In this document: piece after piece, positions 33,310-42,723 of the stretch | Position numbering within the stretch: position 1 is the first letter of the stretch | Layout of the letters: each line of letters starts with the position of its first letter | The notes under the pieces: model-generated | What the model saw: only the letters and a program-made list of their open reading frames with translations | Database searches by the model: none | What the model was told of the DNA's origin: nothing | Program-made: the position numbers and the translations under genes | Assembly (NCBI RefSeq): GCF_037203605.1 | Contig: NZ_JBBDHC010000005.1 | Coordinates: forward strand, 1-64,000 | Reading direction: 5' to 3' | Length of the DNA stretch: 64,000 nucleotides | Source: Denitratimonas tolerans | GTDB lineage: Bacteria > Pseudomonadota > Gammaproteobacteria > Xanthomonadales > Xanthomonadaceae

Positions 33310-33473
33310 ATCCGGTAACGCGGGGCTGCGGTCTGCGCCGCTGGGGGCCTTCCATCGAGCAGGAAAGCGCGCTCGGCCGCACCCACCGGATTCACCTCGC
33401 CACTTTCGCCCGCAGCGGCGATCCTGTCGCCGGCGGGAGGCGCGGTGTCGCTCCGGGGCGTTTGCGTGCGCGG

Positions 33474-34325
33474 TCAGAGGTTGGTCTGCTCCGGCGGCAC
33501 GCCCGCGGGCAGGGCGGGCGGCGGCGATCCGTGGCCGGTGTCGGCGGCGTCGCAGCCGACGGTGTAGCAGGTCATCGAGATCGACCCCAGGGCGTGGCCG
33601 CGTGCGAAGGCGGTGGCGCGGCCTTCGCCTGCCGCGGCGAGCCCGGCGGCGTAGAGCAGCGGGATGAAGTGGTCGGGCGTCGGCACCGCCAGGCCGTAGT
33701 CGGGATGCTCGGCCAGCTTCAGGATCGCGCCGGGGTCGGAGGCCATCTGCCCGATGGCGGCGTCGTCGAAGCGCTCGCCCCAGTCGGTGGCTGCTTCCGG
33801 CTTGTCCCACTGCACGCGTCTGAGGTTGTGCACCACGTTGCCGCTGCCGACGATCATCACGCCGCGTTCGCGCAGGGCGGCGAGCCTTTCGGCGAGCTGG
33901 AGGTGGTATTCGAGCGGCTTGAGCGCGTTGATCGAAAGCTGCGCCACCGGCACGTCGGCCTCGGGATACAGGTGCGCGAGCACGCTCCAGGCACCGTGGT
34001 CCAGGCCCCACTGGTCGCGATCCAGCCCCACCCAGTCGGGCTTGGCAACGTCTGCCACCTCGGCGGCGAGGTCGGGTGCGCCCGGCGCGGGGTAGTCGAA
34101 ATCGAACAGGGCCTGCGGAAAGCCGTAGAAGTCATGGATGGTGCGTGGCCAGGGCATCGCCGTCACCGCGGTCGCGCCGATGTACCAGTGCGCGGACACC
34201 ATCAGCACCGCGCGCGGCCGCGGCAGGCGGCGGCCCAGCTCGCGCCAGGCCCGGGTGTAGCGGTTGGTTTCCAGGGTGTTCATCGGATTGCCGTGGCCGA
34301 TGAACAGGACGGGGCTTGCGGCCAT
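33474..34325 (-). CDS. ygiD: 4,5-DOPA dioxygenase-like extradiol dioxygenase (YgiD family)
   Basis: 283 residues. Class III extradiol dioxygenase (LigB/DODA) fold: metal ligands are expected in FIGHGNPMN near the start and in SAHWYI (about residue 45), with further His in NVVHNLRRVQW and PTPDHFIPLLYAAG. Such enzymes open catechol rings with iron or zinc; the E. coli relative YgiD acts on L-DOPA in vitro. AGGAGGAA lies 7 bases before ATG 34325. It follows the GntP transporter gene on the same strand after 130 bases. Confidence 0.88.
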   Translation of the reverse strand: MAASPVLFIGHGNPMNTLETNRYTRAWRELGRRLPRPRAVLMVSAHWYIGATAVTAMPWPRTIHDFYGFPQALFDFDYPAPGAPDLAAEVADVAKPDWVGLDRDQWGLDHGAWSVLAHLYPEADVPVAQLSINALKPLEYHLQLAERLAALRERGVMIVGSGNVVHNLRRVQWDKPEAATDWGERFDDAAIGQMASDPGAILKLAEHPDYGLAVPTPDHFIPLLYAAGLAAAGEGRATAFARGHALGSISMTCYTVGCDAADTGHGSPPPALPAGVPPEQTNL

Positions 34326-34455
34326 GGCCGGTTCCTCCTGCGGGTCTGCGGGCGTGCCGCGCGCATCCGGGCCGCGCGGCTGGCCGGACGCGGCGAGTAT
34401 GGCGAGCGTGCTTCGGTCCGACAAGGCGCGCCGCGTGAGGACAGCGGCGCGTTTC

Positions 34456-35859
34456 TCAGACCAGCCCGGTGGCGTAGTACACGCCGATGATGACGAACAC
34501 CGCCATGGTCTTGATGCAGGTGACCGCGAAGATGTCCTTGTAGCTCTGGCGGTGCGAGAGGCCGGTGACGGCCAGAAGCGTGATGACGGCACCGTTGTGG
34601 GGCAGAGTGTCCATGCCGCCGGAGGCCATCGAGGCGACGCGGTGCAGCACGTCCATCGGGATGCCGGCAGCATTGGCGTTGGCGATGAAGGTGTCGGCCA
34701 TGGCCGCCAGCGCGATGCTCATGCCGCCCGAGGCCGAGCCGGTGATGCCGGCCAGCGCGGTGACGGTGACGGCCTCGTTGACCAGCGGATCGGGGATCGA
34801 GCCCAGCGCGTTGGCGACGACGAGGAAGCCGGGCAGGGCGGCGATCACCGCGCCGAATCCGTATTCGGAAGCGGTGTTGCCGGCCGCGAGCAGGGCACCA
34901 CCGACGGCGGATTTCGAGCCTTCGGCAAAGCTGCTCATGACGGGCCGGAAGGCGAACACCAGCACGGTGCCGATGCCCACCAGCAGCGCGCCCAGCACCG
35001 CCCAGATCGCGGTGATGCGCGAGACTTCCTGCACCACCGGCGCGGGGCTGCCGATCACCGCCGGGATGAAAGAGTGGCTGTCCCCGTAGGCCTGCGGAAT
35101 CCACCAGGTGAAAAGAATGTTCGCCACGCCCACCAGCACCAGCGGCAGCACCGCGATGACCGGATTGGGCAGCGCGCCGCCCCGGTAGGTGGCCGGTTCG
35201 TTCGCGAGGCTGGCGGCATCGCCATAGCCTTCGCCTTTCGCCGCCGCGGCGCGGCGACGCCATTCCAGATAGCTCATGCCCAGGATCAGGATGAAGACGC
35301 CGCCGATCGTGCCCAGCACCGGCGCAGCCCAGGTGTTGGTGCCGAAGAACGTGGTAGGGATGATGTTCTGGATCTGCGGGGTGCCGGGCAGCGCGTCCAT
35401 GGTGAAGGTGAACGCACCCAGCGCGATGGTGCCGGGAATCAGGCGTTTGGGGATGTTGCCCTGGCGGAACAGCTCGGCCGCGAACGGATAGACCGCGAAC
35501 ACCACCACGAACAGCGACACCCCGCCGTAGGTCAGCAGCGCGCAGACCAGCACGATCGAGAGCATCGCGCGCTGGGGCCCGACGATGCGGATCACGGCGG
35601 TGACGATGGATTTGGAAAAGCCCGACAGCTCGATGACCTTGCCGAACACCGCGCCGAGCACGAACACCGGAAAGTAGAGCTTCAAGAAGCCCACCATCTT
35701 GTCCATGAACAGGCCGGTGAACATCGGTGCCACCAGCGAGGGGTCGGTGAGCAGCACCGCGCCCAGCGCCGCGATGGGCGCGAACAGGATGACGCTGTAG
35801 CCGCGATAGGCCACGAACATCAGGAAGCACAGCGAGGCCAGAACGATCAGGAAGGCCAT
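34456..35859 (-). CDS. GntP-family gluconate/organic-acid permease
   Basis: 467 residues with about twelve membrane segments and the GntP features TYGGVSLFVVVFAVYPFAAEL and ASGGMDTLPHNGAVITLLAVTGL (split). GntP proteins import gluconate or related hydroxy-acids by proton symport; this branch is also annotated for short-chain acids such as hydroxybutyrate. A PHB-depolymerase-like gene 2.5 kb away fits the latter, but that is only suggestive. It is divergent from a TonB receptor with a palindrome in the shared upstream region. Confidence 0.9.
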   Translation of the reverse strand: MAFLIVLASLCFLMFVAYRGYSVILFAPIAALGAVLLTDPSLVAPMFTGLFMDKMVGFLKLYFPVFVLGAVFGKVIELSGFSKSIVTAVIRIVGPQRAMLSIVLVCALLTYGGVSLFVVVFAVYPFAAELFRQGNIPKRLIPGTIALGAFTFTMDALPGTPQIQNIIPTTFFGTNTWAAPVLGTIGGVFILILGMSYLEWRRRAAAAKGEGYGDAASLANEPATYRGGALPNPVIAVLPLVLVGVANILFTWWIPQAYGDSHSFIPAVIGSPAPVVQEVSRITAIWAVLGALLVGIGTVLVFAFRPVMSSFAEGSKSAVGGALLAAGNTASEYGFGAVIAALPGFLVVANALGSIPDPLVNEAVTVTALAGITGSASGGMSIALAAMADTFIANANAAGIPMDVLHRVASMASGGMDTLPHNGAVITLLAVTGLSHRQSYKDIFAVTCIKTMAVFVIIGVYYATGLV

Positions 35860-35918
35860 GGGCGGGTCCGCGTTTCAACTCGCGGCGCAGTGTGATGAGC
35901 CGGACCCGCGGCTCCCAC

Positions 35919-35932
35919 TGTACCAAGGTACA
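35919..35932. promoter_or_regulatory. Palindrome TGTACC-AA-GGTACA, candidate operator
   Basis: Perfect 6-2-6 palindrome in the 165-base region between the divergent GntP permease and TonB receptor genes, flanked by CAC on the left and AGTG on the right. Its place suits a shared operator; the regulator is unknown. Confidence 0.45.
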
Positions 35933-36024
35933 AGTGCGCCGCCTGCGCGCGCTGGGCACCATGCCGTCACATGATCGGCGGCCGCCGTGGCCGTTTCCCA
36001 TCACCGTCACGAGGAAAGACTCCA

Positions 36025-38316
36025 ATGAATCGCACGCACCTGAGTGTTGCCATCGGCCTGCTGCTGGGCATGGCCGCATCCGCCCCCGCGCAGGCCCAGC
36101 AGTCCGGCGAGCGCCAGGCCGGCAGCGACGAGGCCCAGCGTCTGGACAACGTGGTGGTCACCGCGCGTCGCCGCGAGGAATCCATCTTCGACGTGCCGGT
36201 GGCGGTGAGCGCCTTCGGCGAGTCGGACCTGATCGAGAAGCAGGCCAGCGCCATCGATGGGCTGCAGGGCTCGGTGCCCAACCTCAACATCGTGCAGGGC
36301 CGCGGCTCGGCCAACAGCGTCAACGTGTTCATCCGCGGCATCGGCCAGCCGGATGCGCTGCAGACCTTCGACCCGGGCGTGGGCATGTATGTGGACGACA
36401 TCTACTACTCGCGCATCAACGGCGCGCTGATCTCGATGTTCGACGTGCAGCAAGTGGAAGTGCTGCGCGGTCCGCAGGGCACGCTGTACGGCAAGAACTC
36501 CACCGGCGGTGCGATCAAGATCACCACCAAGAATCCGTTCGACGACGAAGGCGGTTCGATCGAAGGCACCATCGGCCAGTTCGGCCGCGCGGAAGGCCGG
36601 CTGTACGCGGGCGGCCAGCTCAGCGACACCCTCGCGGCCAGCGTCGCGGGTGCCTGGCTGACCAACGACGGCTTCATCAGCGATGCGGCCAGCGGCCGGC
36701 GCTACAACGACGATGACACCCGCGCGATCCGCGCCAAGCTGGCCTACAGGCCGAGCGATGCGTTCCGCGCCACGCTGACCATCGACCACACCAAGCAGGA
36801 CGCCTCGCTGGCCATGGGTCGCCCGATGGCGCCGCTGCGCCAGACCGACCTTGCGCTGGGCGTGGTGCAGCTCAAGCCGGCGGCGTCCGGCGGCTTCGAC
36901 TACTTCGCCCGCACCTCGTTCGGGCCCGACAAGGGCCAGGACATGAAGCACCAGGGCCTGACCCTGGGAATGGAGTGGGACCTGTCCGACCGCTGGCTGT
37001 TCAAGAGCATCACCGGCCACCGCCGCCTGGATACCAACTCCTACATCGACATCGACGCCTCCGAGTTCGAGCTGGGCGACGTGCTGGTGGCGCTGGACCA
37101 GAAGCAGACCAGCCAGGAGTTCCAGTGGCAGTTCGACAACGGCTCCAACCTGCAGTCCACCTTTGGCGTGTTCTACATGAAGGAGAACGTGCCCTCGCAC
37201 CAGGAAGCCTACGCCGACGACCTGTTCGCCAATGCCGGAGTGCCGGTTGGCTTCCTGCGTACGATCGATGACGACCTGACCACCAAGAGCACCGCTGCCT
37301 TCGCGCACGTGAACTGGGAGTTCGCGCCGACCTGGAAGCTGGCTGCCGGCCTGCGCTACACCAGGGACGAGAAGGACTACGCTCGCAGCACCAGTACCTT
37401 CTGGGAGTCGGACTCCCTGTTCCTGGGATTCATCCCTTTCCCTGCACTCAACGAAACCGTCGCCTTTGAGGGCAAGCAGAGCTGGACCGCGCTGACGCCT
37501 TCGATCAGCCTGCAGAAGAACTTCACCGACCGCGTGATGGGCTACGTCTCGGCCAACCGCGGCTTCAAGTCGGGTGGATTCAACGGGCGCGCCAACAGTG
37601 CGCTCGAGGTCGCCAACGCCGTGTTCGATCCGGAGTTCGTGTGGACCTACGAAATGGGCGTGAAGGGCAGCTCCAGCGACGGCCGTTTCCGCGGTGGTGC
37701 GCTGGCCTTTATCTCCAATTACGAAGACTTCCAGGCGCGCGTTTCGGAGATCCACAACCCGAATTCCACCAGCCCGACGTTCTCTTTCCCGGTGCTCAAC
37801 GCCGCCGAGCTGGATATCAAGGGCATCGAACTGGAAGGTGCCGCGATGCTGGGTGAGGCCACCACGCTTTCGGCACAGATCGGCTGGCTGGATGCCGACT
37901 ACAAGAAGTTCGATGATCCGCGTCTGGACGCCAGCTACCCGGGCTTCGACCCGAACGTGAGCCACGACCACGTGCCGTTCTCGCCCGAAATGACCGCGCG
38001 CGTCGCGTTGAACCAGGGCTTCTCGCTGGGCAACGGCTCGATGCTGAGCGTGGGCGGCGACGCCTCCTATCGCGCCAAGACCTGGCTGTCGGTGGACAAC
38101 CGCGACGTGCTCAGCCAGGACGCCTACACCCTCTTCGGCCTGTATTCGATCTGGGATTCGCCCGACTACACCTGGCAGGTGCGCGCCGGCGTGCGCAACC
38201 TGACCGACAAGGAGTACAAGGTCGAGGGTCAGGAGTTCGCCAGCGTCGGCAACATCCAGACCGCCTACTACGGCTGGCGCCGCAACTGGTACGTTTCGGT
38301 GCGCTACAACTTCTGA
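36025..38316 (+). CDS. TonB-dependent receptor (sphingomonad/Caulobacter type)
   Basis: 763 residues. Signal peptide to AQAQQ (~27), TonB-box region LDNVVVTARRREESIFDVPVAV (split), plug with VNVFIRGIGQ, GMYVDDIYYSR and VEVLRGPQGTLYGKNSTGGAIKI (split), and a barrel ending in YVSVRYNF with a C-terminal Phe. This subtype is abundant in sphingomonads and xanthomonads and takes up sugars, siderophores or aromatic compounds; the ligand is unknown. GAGGAAAG lies 7 bases before ATG 36025. A strong terminator follows. Confidence 0.92.
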   Translation: MNRTHLSVAIGLLLGMAASAPAQAQQSGERQAGSDEAQRLDNVVVTARRREESIFDVPVAVSAFGESDLIEKQASAIDGLQGSVPNLNIVQGRGSANSVNVFIRGIGQPDALQTFDPGVGMYVDDIYYSRINGALISMFDVQQVEVLRGPQGTLYGKNSTGGAIKITTKNPFDDEGGSIEGTIGQFGRAEGRLYAGGQLSDTLAASVAGAWLTNDGFISDAASGRRYNDDDTRAIRAKLAYRPSDAFRATLTIDHTKQDASLAMGRPMAPLRQTDLALGVVQLKPAASGGFDYFARTSFGPDKGQDMKHQGLTLGMEWDLSDRWLFKSITGHRRLDTNSYIDIDASEFELGDVLVALDQKQTSQEFQWQFDNGSNLQSTFGVFYMKENVPSHQEAYADDLFANAGVPVGFLRTIDDDLTTKSTAAFAHVNWEFAPTWKLAAGLRYTRDEKDYARSTSTFWESDSLFLGFIPFPALNETVAFEGKQSWTALTPSISLQKNFTDRVMGYVSANRGFKSGGFNGRANSALEVANAVFDPEFVWTYEMGVKGSSSDGRFRGGALAFISNYEDFQARVSEIHNPNSTSPTFSFPVLNAAELDIKGIELEGAAMLGEATTLSAQIGWLDADYKKFDDPRLDASYPGFDPNVSHDHVPFSPEMTARVALNQGFSLGNGSMLSVGGDASYRAKTWLSVDNRDVLSQDAYTLFGLYSIWDSPDYTWQVRAGVRNLTDKEYKVEGQEFASVGNIQTAYYGWRRNWYVSVRYNF

Positions 38317-38346
38317 TCGTTTCTCTCCATGATGTTGGAAATACTT

Positions 38347-38373
38347 GCGGGCCGCGCTGCGGCCCGCTTTTTT
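38347..38373 (+). terminator. Rho-independent terminator after the TonB receptor
   Basis: Perfect 9-bp stem GCGGGCCGC / GCGGCCCGC with a 3-nt loop and six T. It lies just before the ribosome binding site of the next gene. Confidence 0.92.
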
Positions 38374-38386
38374 GGCGGAGGACGCA

Positions 38387-39445
38387 ATGAATTTCTCGAA
38401 GGCATCGTCATCCGGCGCGCTGGCGCTGGCCGTGGCCCTTTCGCTGGGCGGTTGCGGCAGTCAGGCGGCGGAGTCATCGCTGCCGGCGTTGTCACTCGAT
38501 CCGGCACGGGTATCGGTGGTGGGCCTGTCCTCCGGCGCGGCGATGGCACAGCAGGCGCATTTCGCGTTTTCCGATCGGCTGATCGGCGCCGGCCTGATCG
38601 CCGGGCCGCCTTATGGCTGCGCCGAAGGCGATCTGGGCACGGCGCTGGGTCGCTGCATGAAGGGCGAGCCGGATGCGCCCGACGCGGTGAAGCTGGCCGA
38701 GCGTGCGCGGGAACTGGCCGATGCCGGAAAGATCGCGCCGCTTTCGGGGCTGGATGGTGACCGGGTCTGGGTGCTGCACGGGGCGTCCGATGCCACCGTG
38801 AAGGAGCCGGTGACGCGCGCGTCCTACGCCATCTACGAGGCGCTGCAGCGTGAAGTGGCGCAGCCGCCGGTGGCCGGCATGAAGCTGGTCTGGGACGCCC
38901 AGCGCGATATCGGCCACGCCTGGCCGACCGTGGACAAGGGCGTGGCCTGCGCCACCACCGAGGCACCGTTCATCGCCGCCTGCGGCTTCGACGCCGCCCA
39001 GGCGATGCTGGAAACGCTCTATGGCACCGCGACCAAGGCGGTTGCGGATGCCGCCGGCGGCCAGGTGCTCGCCTTCAACCAGGATGCCTATCGTCCGGCA
39101 GGTGAAGACGCCTATCTGGCCGACGAGGGCTTCCTGTATGTGCCACCGCAGTGTGTGCAGGATACGCGCTGCGGCGCGGTGATCGCCTTCCACGGCTGCG
39201 AGCAGAACGCCGCCTCGCTCGACCGGCAGTTCGTCGACGACAACGGCCTCAACCGCTGGGCCGATGCCCATGATCTGGTGGTCGTTTATCCGCAGGCGCG
39301 GGCAAGTTTCATGCCGCTCAATCCCAAAGCCTGCTGGGACTGGTGGGGCTATTCGGGCGCGGGCTACGACACCCGCGACGGTCGCCAGCTCGCCTGGCTG
39401 GCCGGCCTGACCGCGGCGCTGGGGATCCCGCTCGACGCAAGGTAA
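38387..39445 (+). CDS. PHB-depolymerase-like alpha/beta-hydrolase lipoprotein
   Basis: 352 residues. The N-terminus has a lipobox, LGGC at about residue 23, so it should be lipid-anchored. The hydrolase part has the nucleophile in GLSSGAAMA (Ser about 48), GASDATV as the acid region, and the sequence AVIAFHGCEQNAA typical of extracellular poly(3-hydroxybutyrate) depolymerases, plus WWGYSGAGYDTRDG near the end. Several Cys pairs suggest periplasmic folding. No substrate-binding or linker domain is attached, so it may act on short hydroxyalkanoate chains. GGAGGA lies directly upstream of ATG 38387. Confidence 0.85.
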   Translation: MNFSKASSSGALALAVALSLGGCGSQAAESSLPALSLDPARVSVVGLSSGAAMAQQAHFAFSDRLIGAGLIAGPPYGCAEGDLGTALGRCMKGEPDAPDAVKLAERARELADAGKIAPLSGLDGDRVWVLHGASDATVKEPVTRASYAIYEALQREVAQPPVAGMKLVWDAQRDIGHAWPTVDKGVACATTEAPFIAACGFDAAQAMLETLYGTATKAVADAAGGQVLAFNQDAYRPAGEDAYLADEGFLYVPPQCVQDTRCGAVIAFHGCEQNAASLDRQFVDDNGLNRWADAHDLVVVYPQARASFMPLNPKACWDWWGYSGAGYDTRDGRQLAWLAGLTAALGIPLDAR

Positions 39446-39518
39446 AGGCGGCGGGTTGGCGCGACGCCCCCGGCGCGGTGGGCTATCGTTGGCGTCCGCC
39501 GCGACGGGTTCCCAACGG

Positions 39519-40781
39519 ATGATGCCTTTCTCCGATCCCTCCAGCCGACGCCAGCTGGGCTGGCTGGCGCTGGCCTGCGCCTGGCTGGCGGCGCTGGCGC
39601 TGGCCGCGCACGGGCCGCCGATCGGCGATGAGCTGGTGCACTGGAGCCAGATCCTGCGCTTCCAGCAGGGCGACTTCCGGATTTACGAGGAGTACCTGAC
39701 CAACATCCCGGGCTACCACTGGCTGGTGACGGTCGTGCTCTGGCCCTTCGGCACCCAGTCACTGGGCGCGGCGCGGCTGGTCACGGCGCTGTTCACGGCC
39801 GTAGCGGTGGTGCTCGTCCATCGCATCCGGCGGCAGCTGCATCCCGCCGATGCGCAGCGCACCGCGGCGCTGTTCCTGTTCCTGCCGGTGACGTTCGCTT
39901 ACGGATTCCTCGTCTACACCGACATCCCCGCGCTGGCTTTCCTGCTGGCCGCACTGCTGGCCACCCTGCGCGAACGGCACGTGGTTTCCGCACTGCTGCT
40001 GGTCGCCTCGATGGCGATGCGGCAGAACAACGTGCTCTGGGTGGTGTTTCTGGCGGTGCTGGCCGCCTGGCCGTTGCTGTGTGAAGCCGTGGTGATGCTG
40101 CGCCGCGGGCGGTTGCCGCCGCGCGCGTGGTGGGCGGCCCTGCTGGCGCGGATCTGGCCCTATCTCGCGGCCTTCGGCGGCTTTTGCGCGTACTGGGCGA
40201 GCAACGGGTCGATCGCCTATTCCACCGCCCAAAGCGCATATTCGCACCCGGATTTCCGGCCGGACGTCGGCAACCCGATTTTCCTGCTCGTGGCGGCGGC
40301 CTTGCTCCTGCCGTTCCAGGTCATCGCCGGCTGGCGGCGCGCCTTCGGGATCGGCGCGGCGCGGGGCTGGGGCCGCGCGGTGGCGCTGGCGATCGCCGTG
40401 TTGCTGGCCTATGCCGTCTTCTTCCGCGTGCAGCATCCCTCCAACCTCTTCACCGGCAACGTGCGCAACCAGCTGTTGCTGGCGGTCGCCGAGGGCGGCT
40501 GGCTGGGCTGGGGGTTCGGCCTGTTGGCGGCGCTGGCCGCCGGCGGGCTGCTGTTTTCTCCCCCCGTGATGCGCCGCGCCGGCCTGTGGCTGCCGTTTTC
40601 GATCTTTTTCGTCGGTGCGTCCTGGATGATAGAAACCCGCTACATCCTCGTGCCGCTGACGCTGTTGCTGCTCTTCCGCCGGCCGCAGGCCGACTGGCAG
40701 GAGCGGGTGACGCTGGCGGCATGGATAGTGCTGTCGTTGGGCCTGGTGGTCTGGGTGTTCGATCGGCAGATGGTGCCGTAG
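39519..40781 (+). CDS. ALG10/DIE2-like membrane glycosyltransferase
   Basis: 420 residues with about ten membrane segments. The N-terminal loop GDELVHWSQILRFQQGDFRI, followed by LTNIPGYHWL, and the later TDIPALAFLL and MRQNNVLWVV match the pattern of the eukaryotic DIE2/ALG10 alpha-1,2-glucosyltransferase (acidic DE near the start, T-x-PG-Y, RQ-N--W). ALG10 uses dolichyl-phosphate glucose on lipid-linked oligosaccharide; a bacterial homologue would use an undecaprenyl-phosphate sugar. The acceptor is unknown. It precedes the caspase/Ig/barrel/kinase genes by 200 bases on the same strand. Start: tandem ATGs at 39519 and 39522. Confidence 0.75.
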   Translation: MMPFSDPSSRRQLGWLALACAWLAALALAAHGPPIGDELVHWSQILRFQQGDFRIYEEYLTNIPGYHWLVTVVLWPFGTQSLGAARLVTALFTAVAVVLVHRIRRQLHPADAQRTAALFLFLPVTFAYGFLVYTDIPALAFLLAALLATLRERHVVSALLLVASMAMRQNNVLWVVFLAVLAAWPLLCEAVVMLRRGRLPPRAWWAALLARIWPYLAAFGGFCAYWASNGSIAYSTAQSAYSHPDFRPDVGNPIFLLVAAALLLPFQVIAGWRRAFGIGAARGWGRAVALAIAVLLAYAVFFRVQHPSNLFTGNVRNQLLLAVAEGGWLGWGFGLLAALAAGGLLFSPPVMRRAGLWLPFSIFFVGASWMIETRYILVPLTLLLLFRRPQADWQERVTLAAWIVLSLGLVVWVFDRQMVP

Positions 40782-40981
40782 GGCGTATCCGCGTGCGCGA
40801 GGAGGGGCCGGCAGCGCTCGATCGCTTCGACGAGGGTGCGTGCGCCGGGCATGGGCGCTGGACAAGAAGCGTGCGTCGTTGCACAGTTTCCCTCACACTG
40901 CAATGGAACCGGGTGACCGCCGCCACGCCTGCGGGGGAGCCGTCAGGCAGCGGCAGGTCGCAGGGACGGGAGGGAGCGGTC

Positions 40982-42622
40982 ATGCGCATCGCGGCAGGGA
41001 AACGTTTCGCGGCAGCCGGAGGAGTCCTCGCGGGATTGCTCCTTGTCGGCATTGCCACGGCAGGCAGTGCGCCCCAGAGCTGGGGCAGGCTCGCGGACGC
41101 ATCCAGCGATCCGCTCAAGGCCATGGCCACGGTCGATTGCCTGCTGCCCGGGCAGGTGCGTCGCTCCGGCAGGATCAACTACATCGGCCCCGCGCTTCCG
41201 GTCAAGACGACGGCGGAACTGTGCGAGAAGCGCGGCGGCGAGTACGTGGCCTACGACCGCGCTTCGCTGCAAAGCACGCTGCGCGTCTGGCAGGAAAAGG
41301 CCGATGGCGGCGATGCCGAGGCCCAGCTTTTCGTAGGCCAGGCGTGGGAGCGCGGCTTCGATCGTGCGCCCGATCTGGCCAAGGCCGCCCAGTGGTATGC
41401 GAAGGCGGCGAAGAACGGGTCGCGCGAGGCCAAACTGGCGCTGGCCGCGATGATGGAAACGGGGAACGGCGTTCCCGCCGATCCGCAGGGCGCGTTGCGC
41501 CTCTACCGCGAGGCCATGGGCCTGAGAGAGGAACTGGTGCGCGCCAGTGACGCCGAGGCGCGCGTCAGCCAGGCGCGGTTCGAGGCCGAGGCGCAGCAGG
41601 CCGAGGCCGAAGCGCGCATCGCGCGGCTGCAGTCGGAGATGGCGGCACTCGCGGCGGCGCGGGCGCAGGACACCCGGGCGCGCGAGCGCAAGGAGGCCGA
41701 GCTGGCGCAGGCGCAGGCCGCGCGTGAGCAGGCCGGCGTGCGCCTTGACGCGCTGCCGCCATCGCCCACCCGAAGCTTCTCCAGGCGCGCGGCCGGCACC
41801 GCCGGCGCGGCCCCTTCGCTGAGCGTGGATGGCACCCGGTTTGGCCGCTACTACGCGCTCGTGATCGGGGTGCAGGACTACGACACCATCGCGCCGCTGA
41901 AGACGCCGCTGGCCGATGCCGAGGCCGTGGCCGGGGTGCTCGAACGCCGCTACGGCTTCCGGACCACGCTGCTGCGCAATCCCGATTACCACACCCTCGC
42001 AGGCGAACTGGTGAAGGTGCTGGCCAACCGCGAGGACGACGACAACGTGCTGGTCTATTTCGCCGGCCACGGCGAACTGGATGGCAGGGAAGGCTTCTGG
42101 CTGCCGCGCGACGCGAGCCATGATCGCGCCTCGGGCCTGCCCAACAGCCTGCTGGTGTCGGCCATGTCGCAGTTTGGCGGACGCACCCTGCTGGTGATCG
42201 CCGATTCGTGCTTTGGCGCGGCGCTGGCGGCGCCGCGCGAGATCAGCGGGCCGCTGGAGTATTTCCCGCAGGATTCGGCCAGCTTCCTCGCCAACAAGGG
42301 GCGCTACGTGATTTCGGCCGGCGGCGAAACCCCGGTGGTGGACGACGGCGGGCAGGGCCACTCGGTGTTTTCGGCCGAACTGCTGCGGGTGCTGGAGCGC
42401 AATGACCGGGTGCTGACCCAGCGCGGTCTGGCGGAAGCGCTGCGCCCGGCGGTCGAAAGCAACTCCACGCGGCTGGGTCACAAGCAGGTGCCGCAGGTGG
42501 CACCGATGCGCGACGGGCGCGGCTACGAGGGCGGGAAGTTCTATCTGGTGCCGGTGGGCGATGAATCGTCGCGCGCATCGCTCGGCATGCGCGGTGAGGG
42601 TGCCGGCACGCTGGGCGGCTGA
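40982..42622 (+). CDS. Exported Sel1-repeat/coiled-coil/caspase-like (C14) protein
   Basis: 546 residues. Signal peptide (MRIAAGKRFAAAGGVLAGLL...). Residues ~115-175 hold Sel1-like repeats (DAEAQLFVGQAWERG, AAQWYAKAAKNGS, LRLYREAMG); ~180-265 is an Ala/Glu/Arg-rich coiled coil; ~285-530 is a caspase p20-type domain with the catalytic dyad His363 in YFAGHGELDG and Cys410 in VIADSCFGA. The segment FGRYYALVIGVQDYD opens the caspase fold. Both catalytic residues are present, so protease activity is expected; specificity is unknown. GGGAGGGAG lies before ATG 40982. First gene of a probable four-gene operon. Confidence 0.88.
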   Translation: MRIAAGKRFAAAGGVLAGLLLVGIATAGSAPQSWGRLADASSDPLKAMATVDCLLPGQVRRSGRINYIGPALPVKTTAELCEKRGGEYVAYDRASLQSTLRVWQEKADGGDAEAQLFVGQAWERGFDRAPDLAKAAQWYAKAAKNGSREAKLALAAMMETGNGVPADPQGALRLYREAMGLREELVRASDAEARVSQARFEAEAQQAEAEARIARLQSEMAALAAARAQDTRARERKEAELAQAQAAREQAGVRLDALPPSPTRSFSRRAAGTAGAAPSLSVDGTRFGRYYALVIGVQDYDTIAPLKTPLADAEAVAGVLERRYGFRTTLLRNPDYHTLAGELVKVLANREDDDNVLVYFAGHGELDGREGFWLPRDASHDRASGLPNSLLVSAMSQFGGRTLLVIADSCFGAALAAPREISGPLEYFPQDSASFLANKGRYVISAGGETPVVDDGGQGHSVFSAELLRVLERNDRVLTQRGLAEALRPAVESNSTRLGHKQVPQVAPMRDGRGYEGGKFYLVPVGDESSRASLGMRGEGAGTLGG

Positions 42623-42723
42623 ACGCATCGCGCGCACCAGCACCGCGAGGCGGGGCCGTGAACGCGCTGGTGCGGGTACGGCAGCAACGTGGGTGACATC
42701 GACAGGGTTTGGAGGGGCGCAGC

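Noticed and set aside
36007..37971. Minus-strand open frame of 654 codons opposite the TonB receptor
   Set aside because: No motif; the plus-strand receptor accounts for the sequence.
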